Shown in pieces: positions 13,442-25,249 of a stretch of DNA of 64,000 bases; positions within the stretch are counted from its first letter, which is position 1, and each line of letters begins with the position of its first letter. The position numbers were made by a program, and so were the translations under genes. The notes under the pieces were generated by a model. That model saw only the letters and a list, made by a program, of their open reading frames with translations, searched no databases and had not been told where the DNA came from. This DNA is from Druceiella hillmani (Eukaryota; Arthropoda; Insecta; Lepidoptera; Hepialidae), in the NCBI GenBank assembly GCA_039881145.1, contig JAYKKI010000074.1, positions 10,977,501 to 11,041,500 of the forward strand. The letters run 5' to 3'.

Positions 13442-14008
13442 CAGTATTTAAATATATTACATACTATTATATACTTATTGCGCTGAGGAGTCTACACTAG
13501 TGAAATCTCTAGTATTATTGTAATTTCAATACATTTACTTATTCCTCTTTTGGCGAGCTAGACTCGCCCTTAAGTCGTTTTGTGGACTTAAAGCTCGGAA
13601 CTTTACTTTCAGTTTCCTTAGTAATTTTTGAATGAGGCAAGTGATATAATATGGTATAAACATTTGATGTAATATGCTATCTCATATACTTTAAGAAATA
13701 TGGTATCTCGTACACTTTAAGGCCTTTAAGGAATCTTGGAACAAAGTGTTTCATTTTGAAGTGTGTATTATTTGCTTTAGCTTATATTTACACTTGACAA
13801 ATTCAATTTTTTACAAAATAATGTTCAATGTGTAGTCTATTTTGCCTTTGCTGTGTCAAAATTTGTGAACATGTTTTTACTATTAAACCTTTATTTCCTT
13901 TTCATTGTTACACATTGTAAATTATAATGTGTAGATACATCTAAAATAAGTAAAAAAATTTGAATAATATACGAATGGGACGGCCGCTACGATGATCACG
14001 TGAGTAAT
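13442..14008. other. AT-rich spacer before the TIR element
   Basis: I see no gene, repeat partner or structure in this stretch. Confidence 0.5.
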
Positions 14009-14010
14009 TA

Positions 14011-14050
14011 TAGTCCATTCAAATTGAAGATGGAATGTTTGTAAACAATC
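14011..14050 (+). repeat. Left terminal inverted repeat of the 4.04-kb element
   Basis: Forty bases beginning tagtccattcaaattgaag, preceded by TA. They match the complement of 18011-18050 at every position. Confidence 0.9.
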
Positions 14051-14869
14051 GAATTTGATAGTTAAAATATGGTTGGCACAAATATAATATTCAATCAGCT
14101 GACAACTATTTATAAAATTCATTGCATTATTCCCGGAGTATTATTAAAATATATACATAATCAAAATATTAACTTCAGAAAGTCTCACTACCAAAAATTT
14201 TATAAATACAAGTATTATACCATTATTTTATTGATACGAATTCTAAAATTTTACGTGGAAAAATTGACAACCCTCCACTTTTTTTGCGAAATAGTCAGGT
14301 GTTTCAAACAATTTGTGAAAATAATCAAAATCTGGACGCAAAAAAAATCTAGACCATATATGCTGTTCACTAATTTTATAAGGCGTTAGAGTGAGATAGC
14401 TACAATATGTCAGCTTACGCTGCTATATTTCTAGATTTGATTACCTTATACGCAGATATAGTTATGGTATATTTGGCATATAGATAAATTAAACAAACAT
14501 TGTGACAGGTTATTTTCTTTTCCAATAAATGTTGGTACTAAACTATTTTTCCATGTAGTCCACAAATTATATATGCAATTTAGGATGTTTTTTTAAAAGC
14601 TTTAATGTTAAAATCTGTTAGAAATTGGCCGCCCATTTAATGATAAGATGGCCATTTAATTTCCGACTCATTTTTCCTCTCCCTTTGCCTTTTCCGTTAC
14701 TTTTTGCTTTTTTCTCCCACAAGTTTTTCTTTTCCGTTTCTTGTTTCTTCATTTTCTTGCCACAAGAATTACAATAATTGTTGAATGGAGTGCAATTTAT
14801 ATGCGGCCATAATTTACAAACAATTCATTGCAGCTAATCTTTCATTTTTTCAGTTTAGTAGTAATTTTC

Positions 14870-15310
14870 ACCGTATTCCACGTATCATATATATTATTTT
14901 CGGAACCACAATTTTCACCGGCTAATTCTATCGTTTCTTCCTCAGAACTTGAATATAATTTAATTTTTTGCTTTTCAATATTTAGATTTTTCTTCATAAT
15001 CTTTTTATTTGTACTTTCTCTTTTTTTTCTCTAATGTAATCTTGGGATTCGAGTACCTTTGCTACTTGCTTGCACATGTTTCGGGACGCTATTAAGCTGT
15101 TCTACAACTGGGTACATATCAGTCAGGTACTTTGAAGGCGTATCCTTTTGTGAGCATCCTCATTAGATCTTTATGTTAAAGGCACTGTTGGCGGAAGTTC
15201 TTCTTGAACCCGTTCAGACGTAGGATCCGCAAGTATCATTGAAATCTCTTCAATAACTCTGTCATTTTTATTATTATCATGTAAGCATAATCTGGAATCT
15301 AAATTTAGCG
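14870..15310 (-). pseudogene. Pogo/Tigger-like transposase C-terminal remnant
   Basis: Minus-strand reading gives coding-like pieces across a few stops and one frameshift. The first (about 15310-15185) ends in a segment containing EEISMILADPTSERVQEELP. The second contains PKHVQASSKGTRIPR, then a lysine-rich stretch, then LYSSSEEETIELAGENC at about 14945-14895. A PK-rich segment followed by basic and then serine-glutamate-rich sequence is typical of the tail of pogo/Tigger (CENP-B-like DDE) transposases. That comparison is from memory and not a search. The DDE catalytic region is not visible upstream. It sits inside the TIR element and points away from the plus-strand gene. Alternatives are another transposase tail or low-complexity chance sequence. 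Confidence 0.4.
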
Positions 15311-16577
15311 CCATTTATGAATTTGTTATTCGATTTGAGATTATGTTATCAATAGGTTATTATATTCAACGAAAAAATAGTAAAAGCATAATAAATTTTA
15401 TAAATATTAACACTACAACATCAAATATCAATATACTAAAAAATCTGAAGTAAATTTACATTTTGAAGATAAAAATGCTTTTTACTTGTTTTCGATACCA
15501 CAACGTATACGGCAAAGTACATGTTCGGGTAGCAGCCGCTCACTAGATTTAGCTACGACATCTAGAGTAAAAACAGGGAAATTTTTCAATTGGCCATTTC
15601 ATGTGAGTATTTTAAAACCGTACTTTCGTTGGAATTTCATAAAATTCTCAGTCAGATAAAGATACCTGCTTCATATCAAATAAAAATACCTAGTTTTTGC
15701 TTAGGAATTTTGCGGGACAATTTGTGAAAAAAAAATTATTGATTTTATTTTTTCGCCCAATTGTTAGTGGATGGCTGTAATTGATTAAGTGCAATTTGAA
15801 TACATATGCATTAGTAACACAATACGATCTCTATGCACTGTTCGAGCGAGACAGATATATGTTATGTTAAAATTTTTTTATTATCGATAAAAACTATGTC
15901 GGAACGGTACCTCCAAAAGAAAATGTAATATATAGGATTACACTACAAGTCAAAGCGTTATGACGTTATACTGCACATTACGTCATTAACTTTTATTATA
16001 TGTATGTTTAGTAAAACTAAATTATTAATTATTAATTTTGCTTTGAGGACAACCAATGCGGATCCGTATAATCATCCGTCAGTCTTATCTGTTCCACAAA
16101 CACGAAACTTCATAATGGTATTGAAGAAGCCATATAGAAATGTACATAGAACTAAATAAATTTGAATTAATCCGAGCGCACAACTAGTATAATTATTTGC
16201 AATACTCATTATTTATATTATCACAATTCTTATGTCAAATTGCTTATAAATTCAGGAGATCAATTAAATTTCTAACTAACTAACTGTGTATTCGCATGTA
16301 TGCCAACTTTTGGCGCGCACCGCTAGCAAAGAGAACAACATGACGGCGAAGCATCGGTGTTCCAGTCCGTACTTAAACGTATATTTCCATTGGAATTTTG
16401 AACGACTTTGACGTTTGCAATTATTGCTCGCTGATTTTTTGGCGTTTTGTAAATTGTTTTCATTACTTTGTATTACTTTAAGTTTATTATATTATTGTTT
16501 GTTTCATAGCGTTAAGTTCGGTTTGTCATATAATAATATGTGTTATTGTTAAAGTGTCTTTTTATTGTGTAAATAAA

Positions 16578-17097
16578 ATGGCGTATGTACCAGGTACTAG
16601 CGGCGGGATTCTAACATTTTCATCGCCCATCAAGAAACGCTCTAAGAAGAATGCTTTAAGCTCGAAAGAAAAAACCACTTTAATAAACGTATATAAATAT
16701 GCAGAAAAGATTACGCCCAAGGAAAAACACATTTACAAAAAATATGTAGCAAAGCAAATGGCTGAAATTATCGGTGTTGGTCTAAGCACAGTGTACAATA
16801 CAGTTCGGGAATAAAGAAGGACGCATCCGCTCGCCTTTGCCGCACCCGCCAAGATTGACAAAATTTGATGATCTAGAGCTGAGCGCGATTAGACGTAAAG
16901 TCCATACTTTTTATTTAAAAAATTAACTACCTACGATCGACTAGGTTCTTATGGAGGTGAACAACGATGAGACCTTACCTAATTTCAAAAGGACGACGTT
17001 CTACAATATTTTAAAGAAATTAAAATTCACATACCAGAAACGCAATAGAAAAAGCGCAGAATCTGATACTTCAGAATCTGATATTTCTGTGATATAA
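16578..17097 (+). pseudogene. DDE-type transposase with HTH, catalytic domain deleted
   Basis: I choose the ATG at 16578. The frame stays open to 16814 (78 residues), with a serine/lysine-rich N-terminus and then a helix-turn-helix-like region (KQMAEIIGVGLSTVYNTVRE at the end). A one-base shift then continues the same protein: the next frame contains PPRLTKFDDLELSAIRRKVH and, after two stops, MEVNNDETLPNFKRTTFYNI and KLKFTYQKRNRKSA. It then jumps straight into an acidic tail, ESDTSESDISVI, and a stop at 17095-17097. This matches the N-terminal half and the tail of an insect transposase family I recall as having a DDE superfamily endonuclease domain; that middle domain is absent. The product could bind DNA but could not catalyse transposition. 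About 250 bp of AT-rich leader precede it. Confidence 0.7.
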
Positions 17098-17169
17098 GTG
17101 TGATAATCTGTAATTATTATGATGTATGTAGTGTATTTATATTTATATTAAATATTTTAGTGATTTCAC

Positions 17170-17430
17170 GTTTTAAGTTCATTGCGATGTGATTCATGTT
17201 CATGTGCACTGTGGTTAATTGTTTTCTGTGAAATAATAAAGTATTTGTGGTTTTTTTAAAATATAAATATGTATTTTGTGTATTAAGTTCATTATGATTT
17301 GATTGTAACACTATAGTATAATTTTTCTATGAAATATTAGTGTATTTCTATATAGTAATGTGAAATATTAGTGTACATTGTGTAATTATAATATATATTT
17401 TGAGTTCTTTGTGATGTAATTGTTGTATTT
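17170..17430. repeat. Degenerate three-unit tandem repeat after the transposase remnant
   Basis: aagttcattgcgatgtgat (about 17176), aagttcattatgatttgat (about 17284) and gagttctttgtgatgtaat (about 17401) recur about 110-117 bp apart. Each is followed by a gaaat.ttagtgtatt-like block. It lies within the TIR element, downstream of its plus-strand gene. Confidence 0.6.
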
Positions 17431-18010
17431 TTTTCTTTAGAATGTTAACGTATTTGGTTTATTTTTATACATCAGTGTATTTTATGTTTTTAAAAGTTCT
17501 TTTAGTCAGTTCTTGAAAATTATGTAATACTTGTTTTATTTTGTAATAATTTCATTTTCTGTGTTCTAACTAACATTTAGTTAAACTACTATTACTAATA
17601 TACTTAGAAAATAAAGTATTATTTGTTAGTATGAGAGAATATTATTTATTAGATAGACAGATAGTTGATGAAGGTTTGCCAAGGACTAGTAGAGATTTGG
17701 CTACCAACAACTTTTTAAATACGCCAGTCTTTAAAACTGCCAGTCTCAAGCCTGGATTAAGTATGAGAGGAATTTTTTTGGTATTATTATATATTTTATA
17801 TGTAACAGTAATATTTATAAATTATTCGAAACGCATCTTACTTGTCTGAATTTCTTTTAAATATAAAATATAACCTATATAATATAAGTTACGTATGTAT
17901 ACAGTGTAAATGTCTACACTAATAAAATATATTTTTTAATCACAAATAAATCCACATTCAATTACTAACGTTAATGTAAAAAGGTTTGCAATACCTGAAC
18001 TGTCAAAAGT

Positions 18011-18050
18011 GATTGTTTACAAACATTCCATCTTCAATTTGAATGGACTA
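18011..18050 (-). repeat. Right terminal inverted repeat of the 4.04-kb element
   Basis: Exact reverse complement of 14011-14050, followed by TA at 18051-18052. Confidence 0.9.
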
Positions 18051-18052
18051 TA

Positions 18053-20776
18053 GGTACGTATCATAGTTTAAAAATTGTAGGGCAGAAAATAAATGTAAGT
18101 ATATTTTGTCTGTAGTTAGTTCGTTCCGTGTGTTTTTTTTAATGTAATTTCTTTAATCAAGTTATAAAATAAAAAAAGGAAAGTTCCTGGAAGGAGAAGT
18201 ACATATTTCTTAAAATTCTAAAATCGCCTTATCCTAACTCAGGTCACACTTTAACATATAATTACGATTGAGCTGCAAGCGTTACCCGTGGAATAACTTC
18301 ATGTGGAGGCGTCCTCCACTCTTTCCTTTCTTTCGGCTCTTCTCACCTCCCCATTCTTACTTTTACTAATAACGTATAACGGTTAAACCTAACTAACAAA
18401 ATTACTCCTCGGTAATATTTCCTTTCTTATTAATAATATGATTAAAGTGGGTCACACCTCAAAAAAAAGTACATACCAAAAATACCAAACTATTATGCAT
18501 AAATGTGTTGGGAGTCCAACAATGCGGGTTTAATAATGACGAAAATGCTTTAGTATCAGAAAATGATATATCATTAGTATTTAGCGAAGAGAGTAAGTGA
18601 AGATGTGAGGAAAACTGAATATCAAGGCGTGATGCGAAGTACCGATTCCATCTTCTACAGGGGATCCTATCGTAGCTTACCCGGTCTTAACGAAATACTA
18701 CCTTGATATATACTTTCATAATGGTATTATAGATATAACACGTAATCAAATAGAGATGTATATTTTCTTTAATAGATGTGGTCAAAATTTTTTACAGCTT
18801 CTCATAAATTTAAGTTATTATCCAATAACTATTGATCAACACTGCTTTGCCCGGGCTAGAAGTGGGCATTTATTTTATTAGATTTTCACGTAATGGTTAT
18901 TTACGGTTTTCTGTTTTACAAAAACGCTGCAACTCGTACATATTTATTTCCATCCGGGAATTTAAATAAAACATTTCATGGCTCCAACTTTAATCCTATA
19001 GAATTCCTATAGAATTGGCCATCCATATTTTCACATCTCTAAGCAATAAATTTGAGAAACGAGCAATCTTGAAATTAAGATAATTTCAAGTTTGTAAGTT
19101 TCATGGATCACAATATTTTATGATAAGTCAGTTACCGAGTAAGTGAGTGTATTTGGATTGGATTTGTGAACATAAATTATACTTTTAATTTGCAATAAAT
19201 GGTACAAAGCTTATAAAAAACTTGCAAATATTTTTTGGTTACATTAAGTTTGGTGTAGTTTAATCAACAATAATTATTTTGATATTCATCTGTAAGAATT
19301 AACATCACACGTATAAAATAAAATATAAATAAAAATTAAAATATAAATAAAAATTTAAATTAAACAATCAATACTGAAGATAGTTTTGATTGTGAAATAA
19401 TAACGCAAAGATATTGCATTAAAAATCATTTTTATTCCGAGCAATTTGAAATTTATATCATAAACGCATCGATAATTGACGCAGTCAAGATTTACCTGAC
19501 GAAATATTGATATTTTAATTCCAAATTATCAATTCATATTTTTCTCTTCTATATAATCTTTTGTGTACTCGTTTCTTAATTATAGCGATATTTAATTTAT
19601 TTTATTATGAAATAAAAAAACTTATAACCTTGATTATTTTTACAGAGTCCACAATATTAAGTACATTGTTCCATAAACTTAAATTATCGGAATTTTCATG
19701 TCTCAGTTCGTGAAAGGAAAACTTATATAGCAAAGCTTAATTAATTTGTGTACAAAAATATTAAATAAAGAAATTTTGCCTTTAAATTTTTACTTTATTC
19801 CAGAACCGAGAAATATTGGCTCTCCCTTGGATGGTTTTGTAGATAACAAATAACATTAGTTTCAAAAATCGCAATTGAAATTGAAAACAGCATTTCGATA
19901 GGTTGTTAACGTTCAAAAAACAAACGCACCTAAAATCTCGAATGCAATCGAGTCCCTACCCTTCTAGATTAAATCTCACGATTCATAAATGAGAATCGCC
20001 GACCGAAAAAGCCGGCTATTCCGATATCCCTTTATTGTTATATTCAATAAAGGGCATAGAAATATTTTCAGCACGTACGGCTTAAGGAATATATAATCAG
20101 CATCGCTGGATTAGGTAATTACATCACGCTTCATCCCTCTGTAACAATGCGCTACGCCGTCTTTTTCTAGCTATGGAGCGCTGCGGGTGCGCTACACTCG
20201 GGGGCGAACGGCGTAAGAGGTTAAAGTCACTCAATAAAGATAGTGCAAACGTTAGTTACATTTATCCTTCTGTACGTCATTTTCTAATAAATATCTTTGG
20301 AGTATTTTTTAGCAAATTTTATGATATATACTTGTTCGTATATTTTGTAATCACTTAAATAAAAAAAACTTCTATTTTGCTCCATGATTGTGCTAAATTG
20401 GTTAAAATATTATTAAAAAAAAACCTTTATTTTAGGTTCTCAGTAATATACATATAAATATGGGAACCTAATTGGTTTAAAAAATATAAAAAGGAGTGAT
20501 TTCCGAGTAGGGTACGTACGTATTGCCATTTCAATTGCACCATGTCTTCATTATTTTTGTATTTCAGCACCAAGTCACATATTTTTTAATGTATGTCTGG
20601 GTTATATAGTGCATATTTCAATAATATTAAGTCTGAGTCTTGCTTTGTACGGCCTGTTTCTATGACGTAAAACCTCAATACCTTCGATGAAGGGTCCCGT
20701 AAACTTTGGGATCAAAATTCCAAACTTTGACTGTGTTTTAGAGATGCATACTAGCTTTATTTAATATTGATTTTAA

Positions 20777-20780
<4 letters not shown>
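18053..20780. other. Intergenic stretch, no gene seen
   Basis: AT-rich unique DNA. A GC-richer patch spans about 19910-20230. It includes a perfect 10-bp hairpin (ccctttattg/caataaaggg near 20028-20054) and a gctacgccgt/acggcgtaag pair near 20151-20215. Another small hairpin (gtggagg/cctccac) lies near 18302. None is part of a recognisable RNA. Confidence 0.5.
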
Positions 20781-20815
<35 letters not shown>

Positions 20816-20816
20816 C

Positions 20817-20875
<59 letters not shown>
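20781..20875. repeat. (TA)n microsatellite with ACATACAT centre
   Basis: About 95 bases of alternating TA with a short ACAT interruption. Confidence 0.95.
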
Positions 20876-20876
<1 letters not shown>

Positions 20877-22891
20877 GCTCTTTTTTTCTTAAGATATTTC
20901 TACACAAGGCTGATTCATATTATTATGAAACCGCTTTAATAATTTTATTATATAGAATGATACAAATTAAATTTTACTAATGAGATGAGATCATAATTTT
21001 ATTCATTGTCAAACAAATATAGTATGGATAACACAACAGGATGTTTTATTTTTATTATTTATCGAATTTAATTTACATCCTGTTTTCACTTCTTTCTATT
21101 GAATTAAAATAATACTATTGTTTTATCTTTTCAACTTTTATCATTAGAAATATTTTTAATGTTTAGTACTAATAAATGGTAATCTAATGGAAAAAGGAGA
21201 CCCTTATATAACCCTTTGTGGTATCTTTATCTTACCAAACCCTTTCTATCAAGAAAAACAACAGTTAGCAAGTTGAAATCAATATCAATTTTTTCTCTAT
21301 AATTCTGTAAAAATTGAAATTTGTAATGCAATGCAATACATAATTGCGGCCTTTTAAACATCATATAACTTAATGGCATAGTTTTGTACTTAGTATGATA
21401 GTATGACACCTAACGAGCAAGACATTTCCATTTGACATTTCGTTGAATTAATATTATAAATGTAATTTCCTTCAAATTATTTTGCTTTATTTATTGACTG
21501 TTTTCAGGATTTCGTAGTTCAATAAAGAATCCGAAAGTCCACACATCACACAATCCAAACTTTTTCATTTTGTGACGATCGATATTAAATGTTACAGGAA
21601 GCTTTCCTATTTTTTTTATATTACCCCATATCCTCTTGAAGAATTCAAAAAATATCGGAAATGAATATTATTTTCATATTACGAACCTCACCTATGAAAT
21701 GCTATTCCACATATTTTTTAAGTGAACACGATACTGTCTAATATGAATCTGGCTCGCGCATTATTTATTATAAGTCATAAATAATATTGACTTCCTAGCG
21801 TTATATTTAATACATTAAATACAAGGCTAGGAAGTCAACACGTAAATAACGAACAGACAGATAGATAGACAGAGGAACATTGTAATAATTATGTTAGAAA
21901 TAGGGTGTAGCAAATTGTATTGTCTAAAATAGGGTGCAGCTCATACACAATTTCAAATAATTTATTTAGCCGCTTGTTCACAACTGAACAATTATTAGAA
22001 CAGACGAAATTGGTTCTTTCTTACAAGCATTTATTTCCATTATAATAAATTTTGAAAAACATATTTAATAACTACAATATATTTAGAAACATTTTGACCT
22101 TAGCCTATTTCAAATTATTTTACCACCGATTTGTCTGTTTCGGAAAAAATAAAATTAATTTTGAGGGTAGCTGGCATTTAGAAAAAGAAAAGTGTATATT
22201 GAGTCTTATCTTTTAAAATAGTTTATTACTCTCTAAAATGATTTCCTTAACTAACAAAGCTACTATTATAACTAGCATTAGCACCTCAAAATACAGAGAA
22301 AAAATCGGTTATTGTTAAATTATCTAAAATTACTTACCGACACACTTCACGGTTAGCATAAATAGATTGCTCTAAAACAATAATTTGATTACACGACGAG
22401 CCATAGCTCTAATGGAAAAATTAGTTTGCTCGTGTTTATACCATTCGCTACATCCGTGCATATATAGGACTCTGCAAAGGACACTGGAAATTGGCACTTC
22501 AACTTAGGCAAGCGTTATTTGATTTTAGTTTGCTTTCAAAGTTATTAGTATATTTTAGTAAATATACTTTATTGACACAGTTAACGGCTAGCAGAAACAT
22601 CTCGGTATTGCAAGGTAATTTTCTTTACCTAACATAATTATGTAAGCGGATATATGCATTATTGTGAATGTTAAATTATCACAGATATATTATCACATAA
22701 TAATAACCAAATTATCACATTTCTTTCTATAACCTTTGCGTAAACTTTTAAAGACCTAGTTTCGTATAATTTTGGGTTTAGTAGTTTCGTAATAAATAGA
22801 CGTTTCAAACGATACTCTGAAACGTATTTTGCAATTTAAAAAATCAAGCAGATAATTTATCCATTAAAATTTCTATAAGTGTATGTCACAG

Positions 22892-22892
<1 letters not shown>
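20876..22892. other. Intergenic stretch with one inverted repeat
   Basis: No gene is seen. At about 21789-21839 ttgacttcctagc pairs with gctaggaagtcaa around an AT-rich loop that is itself partly palindromic (tatttaatacattaaata). This looks like a small MITE-like relic. Confidence 0.5.
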
Positions 22893-22938
<46 letters not shown>

Positions 22939-22952
22939 TGTGAGTGTGTGAG
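22893..22952. repeat. (CA)n microsatellite ending in TG repeats
   Basis: About 45 bases of CA with one AA interruption run into tgtgagtgtgtgagtg, so the CA and TG tracts form a self-complementary pair. Confidence 0.95.
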
Positions 22953-23169
22953 TGACACTTATTAAGATATGTGCGAATTAAAGGCTTTATTACCGTACCA
23001 AAGTTTGAAATATCTACGTCAATTGCTTATTGAGAAAACAATAGATTTTCTTGGGTTTATACTTATATTAATAAGTTCTTAATTTCTTTTAGTCGATTAC
23101 AAGGACCACATCGGTGGAAAATTTTCTTAAAACTTTCTGTTTTCCTTTTGCTTTTATACTTTTCAATTA

Positions 23170-23690
23170 AAACGTTTATGCAGAAAAACTTGTCTAAATC
23201 GAACAAACCATTTTGGAGATTAATTATATATTAAATAGGAGAGAAGGGAACATTCGCTCACAACAAAATGTTGCAGCGCCTCCTGGTGAGTTAACATCGT
23301 AACAACGGTCTATGAACCATCGCCGATTAGTCCCAAATATTTTGCAGAATATCGTGTCTAAATCGGTCAAACCATTTTGTAGATCAATGGGAACATTGGT
23401 TGGCAACAAAATGTTGCAGCACCCTTTGATGAGCTAACACTATAACACCTACCTGAGAACCATCGCCAATTAATTCTAAATATTTTGCAGAAAACTGTGC
23501 CTAAATCGGTCATAGCATTTTGGAGAAAATAAAGATCGTTTCCAGCAAAATGTTTATTACGGCGGCCCCTGTTCAGTAATAACCGTAGCACTATTGCAAG
23601 TACATTAGGAAGGTTTTACAAAAAATTATATTTAAATAGGTCAAACCGTTTTGGAAATCAACGTGAATATTGGATTGCACAAACAAACAA
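23170..23690. repeat. Degenerate tandem repeat, about 135-160-bp units
   Basis: A block reading gcagaaaactgtgtctaaatcg and then a caaaccattttggagat-like block recurs at about 23178, 23342, 23484 and 23615. Between them are caacaaaatgttgcagc and gaaccatcgcc(g/a)att blocks. Spacing shrinks along the array. The last unit ends in acaaacaaacaaacatcctc. The two ORFs on the minus strand that read FCKIFGTNRRW and FCKIFRINWRW are simply this repeat translated twice. Confidence 0.85.
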
Positions 23691-24151
23691 ACATCCTCTC
23701 GCTCTGAACTCATATTCCTCCTTCATTTCTCGTGAGTAAATAATACGATCGCGATTGGCGATCGATGCAATTTTTTTTATTTATTATGTGTCTAGTAATA
23801 TTATAAATACACTTCTTAAATATATTTACCCCTGTTGTCTGGGTTTTCGTTTAGAAAATTCACATGTGCTTCTCGCTCCTAAACATAGTTTGTTTATTTA
23901 AACATTCCTTAACTATTTATGCTGCCAAATTGTGGAATATGTTAAGGTCTTGGTATATAGTCAAGTCTGGAAAATTGTGTTTAAATAACCTTCTATCTAC
24001 AACGGGTTTTATTTTCCAGGAATAAGCCGCGGTTGAAGATACCGTGGGTGGCGAGCATTATTAAAATACATATGCATATATTATGTACATACCGACACTA
24101 AGAAGAACACTTAAACCATTAACACTTAAATTAATTTTTATACTAAAAATT

Positions 24152-24365
24152 GTTATCGTGGTGTGTTGGGTTGATTACAAAGCATACAGCCTTTGCCGAT
24201 ACGGCGCACTGCGGGTACACAAGTTCGATTCTCGATCGCTTGTCGAGCGGGGCTGGACTGGTGTCCTAGTTAGTTGTAAGAAACTACTCTCATAACATTA
24301 AGTCCATTATATGTATCAATCGTATACATTGAAGTATGTAAATAAATAAAATAAATTAATAAAAT
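24152..24365 (+). mobile_element. tRNA-derived SINE, copy A
   Basis: It matches 52714-52904 along its length. An A-box-like word (tggtgtgttggg) lies near the 5' end and a B-box-like word (aagttcgattct) about 65 bases later, as in a tRNA-related RNA polymerase III promoter. Downstream are a shared ggctgg(ac)tggt block, a gtaaga(a/g)a(c/t)tactctc block, and an aaataaataaaa tail. No perfect target duplication is visible. It is not a functional tRNA: no acceptor stem or anticodon arm can be drawn. Confidence 0.75.
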
Positions 24366-25249
24366 TTCATTACGTAAATAATAAAAAAAAATAAAGTTTT
24401 AATTGTGATGTAACATTATAACTGAGAAAAATATGGGAGAATAGTTATCTGTTTGTTATTCTTTTTAAGTTGTTTTTAGATTTATTTATATGGCTGTAGT
24501 AATTTCTTCACCCAATTTCTAAACTTCTTTCTAAGTAAAACAGGCAATTTGTTAGTTCTACTGATAAAAATATGTCACTTATGATATTTGCGTTCAGAGA
24601 CTTATTGACTATTGTTGTGTTTTCATGTTCTTGGATGCTATTCTCATCACTTGACTGATCTTTCAATTACTCGACAAGCTCTACTTCTTTTAGTTCGTTA
24701 TCATGAGAGCTAAGAATTTTTTCGTCAGGGGATTGTAAATTGCTAAAGCTCTATCCATGAGTTCCGGGCATTACCGGTAAAATTCCTTCTCTTTGAACAC
24801 TAGTATCATGCAAAGGGTAAAGGCTATGCCTTGATTATAAACATAATAAAAATTATAATACTAATGATATAAGCTTTTAGCGACTATATAAAGTGGATTA
24901 ATTTGAATTTTGTGAATCAGTAAGACTTAAAAATAAAAAATTTCCAAAACTTTTATGTAATAAATTGTAGTAGCAAACTGTTTAATGGACAAGTCTGCTA
25001 TTGTGGCGCTTCATATTGCGCTCTACAATATGAACCTCTATGTAAATCAAAAATGTCAACAAGTTGCCACACTATGAATAAATTACTAAAGCTTAATATT
25101 ATTGAAATAATATGCTGGGCTGCTATTTACACTGATTAAAATTTCATTACTAAAACCTCTCATTACAAATAATTTTGACCCTAGTTTTACTTATTAATAC
25201 AAGTTTACATAAATATCAAAATATTTCCGACAGCTCTTATGTATTTTAG
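24366..25249. other. Intergenic stretch, no supported gene
   Basis: AT-rich. A minus-strand run at about 24840-24600 reads as acidic, serine- and asparagine-rich peptide broken by stops. I cannot tie it to a family and do not call it. Confidence 0.45.

Larger units (their letters stand above)
14011..18050. mobile_element. 4.04-kb TIR DNA transposon with two divergent broken genes
   Basis: The left end (14011-14050) is the exact reverse complement of the right end (18011-18050), and both are flanked outside by TA (14009-14010 and 18051-18052). This is the signature of the Tc1/mariner/pogo superfamily. Weaker inverted similarity (tttgatagtt against tttgacagtt) runs about 20 bp further in. The right half carries a plus-strand helix-turn-helix gene with its catalytic core deleted. 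The left half carries minus-strand coding that resembles the C-terminal tail of pogo-type transposases. The perfect TIRs contrast with the decayed coding, so the element may have been mobilised in trans. It may be one two-gene transposon or one element that captured another; I cannot decide. Confidence 0.8.

Noticed and set aside
14069..14389. 106-codon plus-strand ORF near the left end of the TIR element
   Set aside because: AT-driven composition (Ile, Lys, Tyr, Phe), no motif, no homologue I know, and it starts within 20 bp of the terminal repeat.
18860..18880. Short GC palindrome (tgcccgggctag)
   Set aside because: Too short and isolated to mean anything.
23224..23591. Two minus-strand ORFs with matching FCKIF..NWRW-like segments
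   Set aside because: Adjacent units of one tandem repeat translated in the same frame, not a duplicated protein domain.
24160..24260. Possible tRNA gene (A- and B-box-like words)
   Set aside because: No cloverleaf can be drawn and the same sequence recurs at 52714 with a common 3' tail, so it is a SINE head.
24600..24840. Minus-strand acidic, Ser/Asn-rich coding-like run
   Set aside because: Broken by several stops, with no family motif. Such runs are expected now and then in AT-rich DNA.
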